Made by a program: the position numbers and the translations under genes. 64,000 nucleotides of DNA from Eleginops maclovinus (taxonomy: Eukaryota > Chordata > Actinopteri > Perciformes > Eleginopidae): NCBI RefSeq assembly GCF_036324505.1, contig NC_086364.1, positions 16,246,148-16,310,147 on the forward strand, written 5' to 3'. Below, in pieces: positions 1-13,000 of this stretch. The notes beneath the pieces were generated by a model that made no database searches, was not told the origin of the DNA, and saw only the letters and a list, made by a program, of their open reading frames with translations. How positions within the stretch are numbered: position 1 is the stretch's first letter; every line of letters starts with the position of its first letter.

Positions 1-513
1 ACTAATTTATTAAACCAGCGCAAAGATTTAATTCAAGCTCTAAACAAACACTAATCGTGTGTCAGCCCAGCAGCGTTGAGATAAGACCTTCACTCAAGAC
101 CTTTATTTACTCAAGGGATTGATTTCCTTTGCTTCTTGTAAAAGATGAAATATCAACAGTCCCAAGCCAACAGGGAGATTTGCAGTTAGAGATCCATCAA
201 AAAAAGGATAAAGGCATTTGAAATGGTTCCCTTTGATGATCTGTTTACAAATCAGGGGCCTCTTTTCATGAGGATGTTTTTTCTGTGATGAATAATTGCT
301 TTTTGCTGCCATAGTTACCATACTCATACATCCACACAGTAAATACGACAAAAGAGAGACTACAATAGCTCTATAGTATCTCAACAATGCACAATGTGGG
401 GGAAAAAAGAGCATATATGAATCTTCTGGGTTGCTAATCATCCAGAGAGGCGTTGAGATTCCTGTGCAGTGAGGATGGAGCTCTAATCATGCCTCTCTCT
501 TTGTGTCTTGCAG

Positions 514-3500
514 GAGGGGCTGGTTCCCTTCATCTTACTGCCGTGCAGTCTCCGAACCTCTCGTGAATAACAACAGGTAATGAGACTCCATGTTCCAGCT
601 CACACACACACTCACACCCGCAGGTTTCATGTTGCAGGCGGCTGTATTGTTGGCAGTGTTTCCTCTGGTTACTCCTGTTAGTGAGAACCTCTCTAATCCT
701 ATGGGGGACTCTTCCGCTCCTCGACCTTTGACTCCTGTTGCGCTAGAGTCACATTCAGTCTTAAAATATCCTCAATCCTTTAGCTTTATGATACCTTTCT
801 GTTTAAAATGTTTAAAGGAATACATCATTCAAAATAACCATTTGCATATAAATTACTAGGTTTTTTCTGCCATACCTCGGCGCTGAATGAAGAATCAAAA
901 AGTCCTAATAAAATGTATTAAATGGGGAAGTGTTAAAAAACACAACTCTTGCATTATCATCTAAGTATCATTTATCCATTTTTATGCTCACTTTTTCAAG
1001 GTATGCTTCAAACCTCACTATTTAACACGTATAGCAACAGAGTCATGCACATTGCCTGTGTTTGAAATAGTGATATTTAAGCAAAAATGTATGTGTTTGG
1101 AAAAGAAATGAGCATACAACTGGATAAATGAGACCTATATTGTACTGAGTTATGTATGTGTTTGGAAACAAATATTTGGATATAGTTTTGCTGTTATTAA
1201 GCTACAATTCATCAAAATGTTCTAAATATTTGGATTCATCCTTCATTGTGGAGGCATCCGGAAAAATAATGTTTTTGCAAGAACTTGTGTGTGACCATTA
1301 AATCTATGTAAGGAATCTAAAATTGGACACAAGCTCAGCAGAATCTCAGGAAACTGGATGTTTTGTGCTGATGAATACATTTTGCTGCTGACGAGAGAGA
1401 GAGAGAAGGTTCAAGGAGACAACTCCATCCTTTGCTTCAAAGAGACTAATCCCTGTTGGATACATTTATTAGATCTTAATGTGCTGCACCTCCCACAGAG
1501 AGGCTGCCAGCACACTGCTACAAAAAAGTTTAAACTGTAACCAGCGCTGTGGGACACAACAACACATGAGCATCCTGTCCTTTTTCTCCTTAATAAGGAC
1601 CCCCTACGGTTTAAGTCTGTGCCCAATAACCTTCGTTTAACATCATGCCTATAAGCCGCAAATCTACTTCTAGATGAACCTGAAGATAGAAAAAGTAGCA
1701 CGCATACATGCCAGGTGGTCTTATTCTTCCCATTTTGTATTCTCTTCCCCCTTCTTTCTCCCTCTCCTACCACTCTTTCTTTTCTTTCACATGACTGTAG
1801 TCTGTTCTTGTCCGCCTGCAGTGTGTCTGCTGCCCCGTACCGCAGTAGAAGCGTGGTCAACCTCCACCATCAGGACTCGGAGACGGACGATGCGACCATG
1901 GTGCTCCCCCCGGCGGACTACAGTGACACCCCGCAGCGTAACGCCATCAAGAACAACATCAGCCCTCTCGCCACACACAACAACCACCAGCACTCCCCCA
2001 CGCCCTCCGCAGCCTCCTCCACCTCCTCGTCCGATCACACGGTCAGTATGCGGGTTTGGGTTTTGTGCTTTTATCTCACATTGTCACGGTTTTACCAAGA
2101 GTTTGAGGCCATGTGTAAAGTGTTTTATTAAGTCTTATAAAGTTAATCAGAGAAATGTATTCAAACCAGGAACCTTGGGTTTTGTGATATTTGATCCATT
2201 TAAGAATGAAATAAAAGTCAAGTGTTCATATCAACATAATAAGTAGGATGAGTATTTTAAGTGCAAACATACAGCGCCGTAAAAAATTAAGAGACCACTT
2301 AAAACACAGCTGTATGGTCTCAAAGTACCTGTCGCTCTAAGGGAGGGTTAAGTGAGTCTCTGCCTTTTAATATGATTATTCTTCTTATAGACATTTAATA
2401 AGCCCTCAAAACGTTGACCTGCTGTCAGCCAGACCGTTCTGTAATGTCCTGATGGAGAACTGCTTCACCTGATACCTGTTGTACCCTCAACTGTGCAGCC
2501 TTGTCCTGACTGCTGATGACAGTACCTGTGTGTGTAGTGTAGTGTGTGTGTGTCTGGGTGTGTAGTGTGTGTGGAGTTGGATAAGCTTTTTATCTCTGCT
2601 TGGAAACCTGACCACACTCTGATACACTCTCTGTGTCGGCTGACATACAATAAAAACATTTATTGGGACTCAGGGGCAGTTCTGTGGTCTGGATAGTTCA
2701 TAAACAAGTGGTTATTCTGGTTATTATTAGTCTCTGCTTGTACAAAGTAATTACTAATGTATCATTAATAAATATCATGTTTGAAAAGCATACCAAAACA
2801 GGGATTTTCCTAGCTCAATATGGAGAATAGCTCCTTTATTGTATATAAAGAAAGCAGAGGTGTTGCTTACCTTTATTATATCTGAGGCTTAGGTTGCTAA
2901 AACTTCAAAAAGCACCTTAACTTAACGGCTTACTTGTATGACCTCATATCAGGTTGATTTAAAAACGTAAGTGTTAAACAAACATGCTTTTCTGTGTGTT
3001 GGCCTAGTGATGGCAGGCTGCGGTATCCTGATAATATGCCTCCAGTCTCCCTCCGGGGTCATTTTAGGTCCTTTCCAGCCCCCCATGACCCTGAACAGGA
3101 CATGTAGTTATAGAAACAAGAAGGACGCATTTTAACTCTATTTAGATTGCCAGAAAGACCAACTGTAGAATAGAAAGACAGAGAAACAAAAAGAGTAAAT
3201 GTTAGAAAGGTGGTGTAAAAGATACTTCAGGCTTTAATCCAGGAAATCTAACTTGATTTTTCTTAAATTACCATCCAAGATTCACCTTTACATGATTGTA
3301 AGCGATGAATACAGAGGCTGAGTAGGGTTAAGAAGTCTCCTTTGTCACAATAATCCGGGTGTGCTGATAATAAGCCATCATGAGGCAGTGATGTTGGGAC
3401 AGAGGGGAGAACAGAGTTGTGGCCTCTCACAGGATATATTGACACAGCTCTGAGTATCAGATGGTTTTGAATGTCGCACATAATGGTTCCTTATGATATT

Positions 3501-3746
3501 ATATAATATTATAATTTCAGCCAAATCTCATTCCAACTTGGCTTTATTCATAACTCTAAAAATGTGCTCTCGTTTGCAAACTATGTAAATCGTCAACCAA
3601 ATTTGTAGTTTTCCCCTGGGCAACATGTAAATATGCTGTGGTACATCAGGGTCAGACAAAGATCACATACACACCCTCTGCTTTACACCACATGACACAG
3701 GCCGAGGTAAAGTAGTAAGTCTATTGATGACTGTGTGTGTGTGTGT

Positions 3747-3810
<64 letters not shown>

Positions 3811-6355
3811 CTGCATTTTTATGGTGGAATCCCACCCCACTCCCTCTTTTTCCCGCTCTCAGTTTCTCAAGTCGCTGTTTATTTATATCCACCTCTGCTT
3901 GCTTGTCTCTCGTCTTCAACGCAATCGTCTAACTTTCTTTAAACTGCAGGTCGCTTTCAGTGAAGTTTATCCGCCCTTCATTCTCAGGAACTTCACACAA
4001 CTATGCTTCATGTCAAACACAGATCTAAGAATCGATGAAGGTCTCCTCTGCTGCTGTTAGACTTAAATACTGACTTGTGTGTGGGCGGCTGTGTGTGGGT
4101 GTGTACATGTGTTTGTGCACGTATGTCGGGTTAGTTAGGGACTGGGTATGACATTCATGAACATTATCATCAGAGGTGTGCTGCAACATTTTCTGTGCTT
4201 TTAAGGTGATAAACTGAATAAATAATGGCCGAAATAAGGGCATCTGATTCTGCAATGATAATGGGAGAAAGTCAGTTTATTTTTCCTATTGTACTGCATG
4301 TCTGTTTTCTATTTGTTATAAATAGAGCTGAAGACAAAATCTGATTCTCCCAGTGCTCTTATCAAACATCTACATTACATGAAAATAATTGTTTTATGTT
4401 GCAGAAAAGCCTTTTATTCAATGTTGCCGGTTGGTCCTGATAAAGAAAGGTGAGAGAAGGGAGTGGAGGGGAGGGTGAGGACACAGGAGGGCTGTTGGAG
4501 GTGGGGTTACCCTGGAATGCACTGCCACCAGGTGAAAAATGCACCCGCACTGGTTCTGTACTTTCCGTTGAAGAATAGATAACGACTCGCAGGAATTGAT
4601 ATATTTAGAGGATGGGAACGAACACAGAGATGTGAGGGATGAGATCTGCAGAGGAAGTTAGAGGGGCAGAGACAGCGATGATTTCATGCAGAGGAAAGAA
4701 AACAAGTCTAACAGAGGAAAGATATTCTTGATTCTCTCGCTGAACTGAGATGCTGTGTGAACATGTGTGTATCAGAGACACTCGTTGTGTGCCGTAGGTA
4801 AAATGGAGGTTAAAAGGTACTGTTGGTATCATTGTTCTGTCTATGCGGACATAAAGCGTGTACTTTTTAAAACTAAAATGACCTCCATTTTTGTTAATGT
4901 CTTTTAGCTCAAATGACTATGAAAAACTAGTCATGAGCAGGAAGGGAAAATGTTTTGTAGCAGATTGTAAATTTGGTAGATAAGCAGAACATTTTCATTG
5001 TGAGCAAGGTTACAGAAAAGATGTTCTGTTAAGAAATCAAACACATCAAAATGCGGTCAGGGTTCATCAAACATAGAAAAGATTGTTGCTACGTGGCTTG
5101 TAATCCAAACATCTGTAACATGAGGACAGATGTGAATCTCTCTCCTTTAGGGAATAACCACAGAGGGAATAACAGTGAGAGAGACTGACAGGGCATCCGT
5201 CTTCCTATCCACCTCTGACCTCTAGTGGTTTCTGTGCAGTACTGCAGGTTGAGAACTGGCTGCCAGGCTGCCAGGAAGACCAACAATATTCCACCCTAAC
5301 AGCTCACAAATCTTACAATAATGTATTAATTGAATACTATCTATATAGTAGACACTGTTATACTCTGACACTTTTTTAGATTTATGGAATTTTTAATTTT
5401 TTTATTTGTGGCAAAAAACATTTTTTGTCTATTATGGGAGTCTTCAGATAGAAAACCTAAATCCAGTTAAGACACTAAATGTACCGTATGACAAAAGAAC
5501 ATACTTATTGTAGTGCAACGCCTGTGTTTACATTCCTGATAGGTTTCACATGAAGATACAGGAAGCCGCTTTTTTCTAGCTGCAGATAAAAAGTTAAACT
5601 CCACACTGCGATGATTTGTTTGTCTGTGTATGTTTACTTAATATTTATTCATCTAGGCTTTTCATCTCCACCTTGTCCCCTGGACCCATTCACTTTTCTT
5701 CTGTCGCTTAGGTGTAGGACCCAAAAAGTCCCCTATCATATATGATGATTTCAACATGTGAAACCATAATTAAAAGTTTCTATCATCTTGAACAACAATG
5801 CTCCTCTCCAGAGGTGAACCCTGTCCTACACAACGCATCTCTGTGGCACCGACCTTTGCTCATCATCATGAAACTGAATGTGGTTGATTGTTGAACAGAC
5901 TTGAATTTCCAGACGGTCCAGATTCCACACACTGCCTCGTGATATGGCACTGCGTGTTGCCTTTCCAACACGTATCCATTCATCCAGTATGTCCTGTCCA
6001 AAACCAAACCAGAGTGTGTGTGTTGGGTTATAATTTACACAAAGATGGGGGAAAGTGGTGTATTCATATCGCAAAAGAGATAGGGTTAGACATTGTTTAA
6101 TACAGCGTAAGAGGTAATTATGAATCTGTGTTTCTTTTACAGGCCTCGCAGCCTAATGGCACCTCGAGACCTCAGGCTGCTTACCTCGCGTGAGTCACAA
6201 ATTAAAACATGAACGCCATAATCTGCCTCCCTCTCACTCAGATATGCACTCATCACTCATTTCATGCTCCCCGTTTCCACAGGGGAGGAAACCCATTCGC
6301 CACAGTCCGGCTACGTCCAACAGTCACCAACGACCGTTCTGCACCGTCCATCTGA
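514..6355 (+). CDS. baiap2l1: BAIAP2L1 (IRTKS-like), last four coding exons
   Basis: This is the 3' end of an I-BAR/SH3 adaptor that links Rac/Cdc42 signalling and membrane curvature to actin. I read coding exons 514-576, 1822-2041, 6143-6189 and 6283-6355; all borders are AG/GT and the phases close to a stop at 6353-6355, giving about 133 residues. The first exon encodes the end of the SH3 domain ([10 protein letters not shown]). The second is a Ser/Thr/His-rich disordered linker ([13 protein letters not shown]). The last encodes the family's C-terminal WH2-like motif ([19 protein letters not shown]). The I-BAR domain and most of the SH3 domain lie upstream of the window. Its neighbour bri3 is convergent. 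The motif is shared with BAIAP2; assignment to BAIAP2L1 rests partly on synteny, and I cannot tell the a from the b paralogue. Confidence 0.9.
2271..2310. repeat. possible relic of a Tc1-like inverted-repeat end
   Basis: The stretch reads CAGCGCCGTAAAAAATTAAG followed by AGACCACTT. It resembles the terminal repeat of a common teleost Tc1-like family. No partner end or transposase is visible nearby, so this is weak. Confidence 0.25.
3732..3809. repeat. (GT)n microsatellite, one interruption
   Basis: About 38 GT units with one A interruption near 3751, inside a baiap2l1 intron. Confidence 0.95.
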
Positions 6356-7235
6356 CCGGTCCTCATTTCCACTCACCCTCCATCCTCACAACATCCTGTC
6401 AAACTTCCTGTGTTCATCCACCCGGTACATACAGCTCCGCCCTGCCTCTACTGTCCAGGGGCTTCTCCTGAGTCTGAACGAAAACCCGACAAAACTTGGC
6501 CAGCACTGAGAAAAAAGAAAAATGCCATTTGAATCTGTGATCCCCTCACTGCTGCAAACTCTCACATGGAAGTATTCTGGGACTGTTTTAATTTTACAGA
6601 ACGAATGCTCATATATTTAAGATGTATATCTATATTTTCTATGTCTATTTTTGTCCCTCTGTTTGTGGTGGTGATGTTTAAAAGACCACATTCTTACATG
6701 CACTTGAGAAATGGATCAATAAACATGCTCAAAGAAAATACTGCAATGTATTTATGCTGTTGATGTTGCTTTTTCATCGTCAAAATGACTGTTAGAAAAA
6801 TATTTCTGTTGCCATAGGACAGTAGAAGAATGGACTGTAGGACCTTTGCATTTCACCTTCAGGTCCTTATGGAAATGTTGCATCCTAGAAGAGACGCATC
6901 CAAAAAAAAAGGCACACTATTGATCTTTGTATATACATTTGTTAACAGATTCTATAAATATTGTCCTTTGCCATCTAACTTACCTTGTTTTGTGGACCTA
7001 GAAAAATGTGGAGACAGGACTTTGCCTTAATGACACAAACATAACTACTGTAAAAATATCATTTACCTGTTGTAACCCTAACATTGTGGACAATCACGTC
7101 ATCTTTACAGCGCAGTCATTCCTGCTTTCATCATTACACAGCATTTAAAGAACAGTGTGTACACTTGTTTGGCCCACATTACAACCTTAATAGAATTTGC
7201 TGTATGAAAAATAAAGATTTATTTCTTCAACTTGT
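6356..7235 (+). other. baiap2l1: baiap2l1 3'UTR with two poly(A) signals
   Basis: A non-coding stretch follows the baiap2l1 stop codon. AATAAA hexamers lie at 6718-6723 and 7210-7215, so a short and a long 3'UTR are both possible. The end after the second signal is inferred. Confidence 0.6.
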
Positions 7236-7303
7236 TGTTCCGTGTGTTGTGATGACCAAGGTGTAGAAATGTTATTGCGTACCTCTTGTTTAGCATATTT
7301 GTC

Positions 7304-7756
7304 TTAAAGGCGCCCTATTCTGCTCATTTTCAGGTTCCTATTTGTATTTTGTGCCTCTACTGGGACATGTTTGCATGCTTTAATGTTCAGAAAGCTCTTT
7401 ATTTTTCTCATTCTGCCTGTGCTGCATCACCTCTTTTCCCCCTCTGTCTGAAACCAGAGCCCAGTCTGCTCTGATTGGTTAGCTGTCCGGCTCTGTTATG
7501 ACGGATGAACTGCTTAGAGATGTCCCGCCCCGAGGCTATCACGTAAAATGTGTGGGAGCGCCATCCAACAGAAGCACGGGTGTTACAAGGGGATGTTGCT
7601 GTTAGATAAGTAAACCTAGGTATCTAATGGAGCTGTTTCAGGCGGGAGATAGTGGGGAACCTTTGGATTTTAGCCTTTTCAGACCATTCACGTGCACTAA
7701 AACCTATATAAGGAAAAGTAAAAAAAAAAAAGAGAAGTATAATAGGGCCCCTTTTA
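7304..7756. mobile_element. MITE-like non-autonomous DNA transposon
   Basis: The left end TTAAAGGCGCCCTATT and the right end AATAGGGCCCCTTTTA are inverted repeats of each other with few mismatches, enclosing about 450 bp with no ORF. The body (CTGATTGGTTAG, GATGTCCCGCCCC, CCTATATAAGG) matches what I remember of a repeat common in percomorph fish. I see no clear target-site duplication, so the superfamily is not assigned. It sits between the 3' ends of baiap2l1 and bri3. Confidence 0.6.
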
Positions 7757-7815
7757 TGTTCATTCAAGATTAAAAACAGAATCAAGTCAAGCAAGAAGAC
7801 AAAAACATGGCACAT

Positions 7816-8959
7816 TCATTTTTAATTACAGTAACTCAAATATAAAAAGTAAGAACTTCAATCATAAGAGCGTGCGTAGTGTGTTCTCTAAAGCAAGTTG
7901 ATTTTTAAAACCACTCCCACCACCTAGTTCTATCTCTTTTTCTACTGCCATGGACAGCTATATAACATCTGGCTGTGATGGAAGACGTAGACACGGATAC
8001 ACATCAGATACGGGGACAAAGACATTCTCGATTGATTGTCTGGTTAGGAGGGCGCAGGATGACTTGTCACAGAGTACTAAGATCGAAATCCAGAGATTTT
8101 ACACATTATTGAGAGATGTCTTCAGCTTTTACTCCCAGCATGCATCTTTGAAGTGAACCTCTGGATATTAAAGGAGAAGTCTGCGCTTTGACAAAAGAGT
8201 CCTCTTAAAGTAGGCAGAAGTCCGAAGTCAGACAGTGATTGAGGTTCTAAAGTCGAGGGCATTTCAGATTGTATGTACCTGAGGTCTGCATTGGCCCTGG
8301 AAAAGCACAACCCAGCAGAATAATCATCAAACAAACCTTCCGTGCAAATATGGCCCCAAGAAATGATATCAAACAAAAAAGAGACAAAATGTCTGAGACA
8401 AGTCCATTGTTTCAGCTGGGACAGATCACGTCCAAGGGTTCGTTACATGTACGCTTGTTTTCTCAAAAAAACATGTGTTTCCCTGTGTCACATTCAGCCA
8501 AAAACAAACATCTCAAAAAAAAGGTTTACATTTCTGGAAAAAGCTGGTACATCTGTGATCTACATGGATGCTTTGTTGATTACAATGTAACTAAGCAGAG
8601 AAATATATATGCAGTGTGCCAGCGAAGACAAAAGGAAAAATTAAACTCATGTTTCTTATTATGTTATTTCTGGCTTGAAAAACATAAAGGAATCTGCTCA
8701 GGTCCTTGGACAACTGAGGAATCTCGACTGATGGAATCTCTGATGATCACTGGGCATGTAGTGAAGGCACTGACAACAGCTGGACAGTAACATATGCTAG
8801 AATACATCCTCACCAAGGGGAAAATAGATTTGTATGCATGCCTGTAATAAAACATAATTGTAATATCATCTTGATCTTTTACATAACATAATGGCAACAG
8901 CAAATGTGCAATATTAGGAGTAAAGTAAAGACAGGGAAATGCTGGATTATGCATGTTTG

Positions 8960-9043
<84 letters not shown>

Positions 9044-9085
9044 CGTGGGAGCAGGAGCAGGTGCACGGGCCGTGGTTTGTTCCCT
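7816..9085 (-). other. bri3: probable bri3 3'UTR and flank
   Basis: No coding exon is visible between the MITE and the bri3 stop codon. On the minus strand the stretch starts with a long CA repeat and ends near an ATTAAA-type hexamer around 7820-7835. The true poly(A) site is unknown and could be closer to the stop. ORFs on the plus strand here have no recognisable homology. Confidence 0.4.
8963..9040. repeat. pure (GT)39, read as (CA)39 in the bri3 3'UTR
   Basis: 78 uninterrupted bases of GT. In bri3 mRNA this is a CA tract beginning 45 bases after the stop codon. Confidence 0.95.
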
Positions 9086-12000
9086 CTAACCAAAGGTGGC
9101 GCCACAGTTGGGACACCTTCTCTGGCGCAGTGCAAAGCAGAAGAGGAGACCCAGAGGGAAGAAGAAGATGGCACACAGGATCCCCAGGCAGGTGAAGTCA
9201 TCCTCCAGGACACCAACTCTGCAGCACAAGCACGCACACAGCAGGAGGTATTAGCACGGAGCAAAGATCAAAAAGAAGTACAAATGCAGGATTTTAATGG
9301 AAAATAAATATTCGTGGGTTGATAACTGAGGAGCTGAAGGCCCTGCAACTCAACTTCTGTATGAAAAAACATTACCACAAAAAATGCAAACAACCAAAAA
9401 GATAAAAAATGAAAACAAAGAAGCTTCGGAAATGTTATGAAGCTTGTTGTCTCATAATCTGTCCATGGCTGGAGGCTTTTAGCAGCTACTCTGACAGTTA
9501 TTAGATTATTAAATTGACTTTATTATTCTAAAAGTATAATTATTGCCCATGTGTACTCAAAAGGATATAGGGGGGAGGATGGGAAATTGTCAAAGCAGAG
9601 AGAAGGTTTCTGGCAAATCTTCCCCTACTTCCAACATGCAAAGGGAGCAGGGAAGAAGTCTTTATAAACAACAGATTATTATTCAGTGAACTGCTGTTAG
9701 GGAAATGTTAGGTCTGCCTCAAAAGTGATCATCACGTTAGGCGTATAGGACGTTTTTCCATGAAACCTCCACTCTGCTTCGTCAATTTCCCATCTTCCAC
9801 CACAAAACTGTATCAGCTGTAAAGGTTTTTGGCTTTTGGTACTTCTAAGTTTTATTGCAATAAGGGTTTTAAGATTTTAAATAAAGTGCAATCTAGGAAA
9901 GGATTTTGCCCTGTGTGACATAAGAAAAACAGCTAAAACAAATGTGTGACTTGAAGCAGCTTGTTTTGAAGCTTTAATCCAGAGTCACTGTGAGCACAGT
10001 GCTCACCACAGTCCCATGACTGCACCACGTCGGCCAGCGCGACCAGTAAATCTGCTGGAGGCCCCCGGAGAGAATTATCAAATACTGTGTGTGAAGCTAG
10101 ACCTTAAAGAGGTGGGAAATGAAAAGCTCACTGCTAATGCTATATATAAAATATAAAACATCTTAATATATCCGCCTTGATAACACTAACAATATCAGAT
10201 CCTGCAGAAGAAAGGATCTTTGTTTGTACTTCCTTAAATCATTTCAGCTTGTAATAATCAGCAGCTGACAGTGTTTGGTCTGCTGCGCCATGTCGTAAGT
10301 GTTTACGCTCTTTATTTGTTCACTGGTATCAGGAACTGTCACTGACCGAGGGAACATGATCATGATGCACAATGCCGACTGAAACGGTATTGGTCGCTTC
10401 TGTATGTTTAACATGTATTTTATCATAACAAAGTGTCAGGGAGCTGGTTTATTACCGTAACTGTGTTGTAATGAAGTTACACAATTCAACACATTCTTGA
10501 ACGTCGGTAAAGTTGTGTTTGGACATTTTAATGCAGAAACGTATTTTGTTTAAGTCCCTGCAGTGGATAAATGGAGTAATTATTAATCAAATACAACAAA
10601 AGGATTGGAGAACATTGGATTTCCATTTGCTGTTGTCAGTAATGCACAGTAACTAAGTCCATTTACTAAGACTGTACATAAATACAGATTTGAGGTATTT
10701 CTTTAGTATATATTTCTTCTGCTACTTTATTACTACTCCATTAGAAAACGCTGTTGAGGATTTACATTTAATAATAAAAAGCATGATCAACAAATGATTT
10801 AAGACACAACTGTACCGATACACCGGCTATATTTCTAAGAAGCTTCTCCATTACCAGCTGAACCAGTAAAGTGATGAACTAATCAATGCTTTTATTAAAA
10901 GAATATAAAACATTTGTATTAAAAATGTTTTGATGGTAATACTTACATTTTAACCTCTTCTATACTTACACCTGAGCTGTCGTAGAGGACTAATGACCCA
11001 ATCACCCTTAAAAGTTGAAATCTACAGAAAATTGACTTGAAGAAAATATATGAATGTTTAATGCAGGACTTTTGCTTGAGTATTTCTATCCAATTATTTT
11101 AAGACTTTTTAAAAAGAGCTAAGAACGACTCCTGCCCCCCTTCCCCTCCATCACATGTCTGAGGCAGTTGTCATCTGACTGACAGGATGTTGACTCAGGC
11201 CTAGTGAGACTGTCTTTAAAAACGGAGAGTTACTTCTGCTTAATATTAGGTCAAACTGTAGGCTTTAGGACACAGGGACAATGAAGGAACACACGCAGAT
11301 ACAACAATTAGGCACAGGAAGTGAAGTCTTTATCCTCTGAATGAACTGCGCTCAGAAACCACTTAGTCACAGAGAGCGCATGTTTAACCATGTGCTCATC
11401 ACTGTCCATGATATACTGTATTATACACGCTGATAATATGCGTGTGTGTGTTAGGGTGGTAACATACAGTCTATCGTACACAAAAAACACTTTTTTATAC
11501 GATTCAAAATAAATATTATGAAAATGGCCGTATTCTGGATGCCGTAATGACTTCAAATTAAATGGCCATATATTGATTTAAGATTAAAAAGGTTACTTTT
11601 GTTGTACTTTCAAACTGTTTGGATGTTAGAAAAAAAGATCCTAAGAGATCATTTTTGTTAAATTTGTATTTCATACTTGAAAGCAAACTCTGATGTTAAT
11701 TCTGATATATAAAAAAGCTTTTCAGTATTTTGGCATGTTATCAAGACCGTCATTAACATAGAACAACCCTGAAGTGTCTTATTTTTTAGGTTCATATCGT
11801 GTGTGTTCTCACCTGCAGGCGGGGCAGCCTCCCACCACCACCACAGACGGCTGTATAATGGTGTAGGTCCCGGGGTAGGGCTGCTGGGCTATGGCAGGGC
11901 CCATTTGGGCTGATGGGTATCCTGTGGTGGATAGTAGGCATACATGTTAATATGGACATTCAGAGTAAATAGCAACATTACAAATTAATACAACATGTTT

Positions 12001-13000
12001 TGATGTGACTTTTATGAACGTGTTCGTATGAGAGTTAACGGGATTATCTCGCTGACACTCTAAGGTTATATTGATTTTTATCAACCACCTGTGTCCATCT
12101 GTTTTGATATTATGCAACACAATACCACAACCACTTGTCGCTGTACAAATACACTGTTTTGTAATTATTACCCCTTTTAAGTGGCAGAACCAGGGTATTG
12201 TAATACATACAAAACACAAAGAACCTGTGTCTAATCAAACAGGAAAAAAGAAAGGCAATTTCGAAATTCTTCATTTCAGGAAGGAGTTACTTCCTTGTCA
12301 TTGCAGCTGTTATACAATCAGTCATATGAGGGCAAGCAGACACATACTGTACAAGGGCTTGGGCCACAATATAACTACTTTTGGTGCTGCACTGTGCCAA
12401 AACTGCATTGCTTACAAAAATATCATCTTATTTCATATCAAAATATAAAAACGCTGACACAAAAAATATCCAAACATACATTTTATTAGTGATGTGTGGT
12501 TTATTTACTACCTTTTAAAGCCTAATATTTTCTCATTCACCCAAAAACAGGTCAGACACAAACACCAGACATCACTAGTGAGATACTGCGCATGCGCAAT
12601 TTTGGAGCACCTGATAAATGAAACTTATTACTCAAACAGGGGATTTTTAAAGTTAAAGTCTTGATATCTTGGTTTAAATGTTGACCCCTTGACACACAAA
12701 CACGCAAAGACTATGAGCAAAAACAAAATAAGGTTAACGCTTTCTTTCAAACGAAGACGGAAGTGGGAAGCATGAGACCTCTCTTACAGTCCGGGGGCTT
12801 TACTTTCTGATAAATGTGGACCACGAACGTGTGCTACGTGAACCGGGATACTTGCCTTGTCCGGCGGGGTACTGGTAGGGCGGTGGAGCCGGCGGCGGGA
12901 TGGCCCCATAGCTGCTCTGAGCCGGGGCATACTCGTAAGCCCCTGGGACGGCGTTGTAGGAGGGCGGTCTGTCCTGGAGAAGAGGTTTGCTGTCCACCAT
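9086..13000 (-). CDS. bri3: BRI3 (brain protein I3), complete
   Basis: Small membrane protein of lysosomes and endosomes. Coding exons in transcript order are 13000-12856, 11921-11813 and 9218-9086, 387 nt in all, 128 aa; human BRI3 is about 125 aa. The start ([16 protein letters not shown]) has a strong Kozak context, with G at -3 and +4. The N-terminal half is Pro/Tyr-rich with a PPxY motif (PPSY), a possible site for NEDD4-type ligases. The C-terminal half has [15 protein letters not shown], one hydrophobic segment ([19 protein letters not shown]), then [11 protein letters not shown] and the stop. Both CxxC pairs are kept. Intron 1 begins with GC rather than GT: only AAG|GCAAGT keeps the frame into the conserved exon 2. 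The gene is convergent with baiap2l1 and divergent from tecpr1. Confidence 0.93.
9219..11812. other. bri3 intron 2, nothing further seen
   Basis: AT-rich intron between coding exons 3 and 2. I saw no exon, RNA gene or clear transposon. Confidence 0.6.
11922..12855 (-). other. bri3 intron 1, GC-AG type, with an NRF1-like palindrome
   Basis: In the direction of transcription the intron starts GCAAGT (12855 downward) and ends CCACAG (11922). The 12-base palindrome TGCGCATGCGCA at 12587-12598 is the consensus for NRF1, about 260 bp inside the intron. Confidence 0.7.
12587..12598. promoter_or_regulatory. palindromic NRF1 consensus site
   Basis: TGCGCATGCGCA is a perfect match to the NRF1 consensus in otherwise AT-rich DNA, in bri3 intron 1. 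Binding is not shown. Confidence 0.5.

Larger units (their letters stand above)
577..6142. other. baiap2l1 introns (large gene-free stretch)
   Basis: Introns 577-1821 and 2042-6142 contain no exon that I can support. They hold a long (GT)n tract at 3732-3809, a short TG-rich patch near 2525-2575 and a possible DNA-transposon end near 2271-2310. The first 513 bases of the window are also intron. Confidence 0.6.

Noticed and set aside
1411..1860. 149-codon minus-strand ORF near baiap2l1
   Set aside because: It overlaps the plus-strand baiap2l1 exon at 1822-2041, has no recognisable domain and shows low-complexity composition; treated as a chance ORF.
8269..8790. 173-codon plus-strand ORF
   Set aside because: No family resemblance, no splice context, and it lies in the probable bri3 3'UTR on the other strand.
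8664..9307. ORFs running through the GT repeat (poly His-Thr or Cys-Val)
   Set aside because: Produced by the dinucleotide repeat and by reading bri3 exon 3 in wrong frames.
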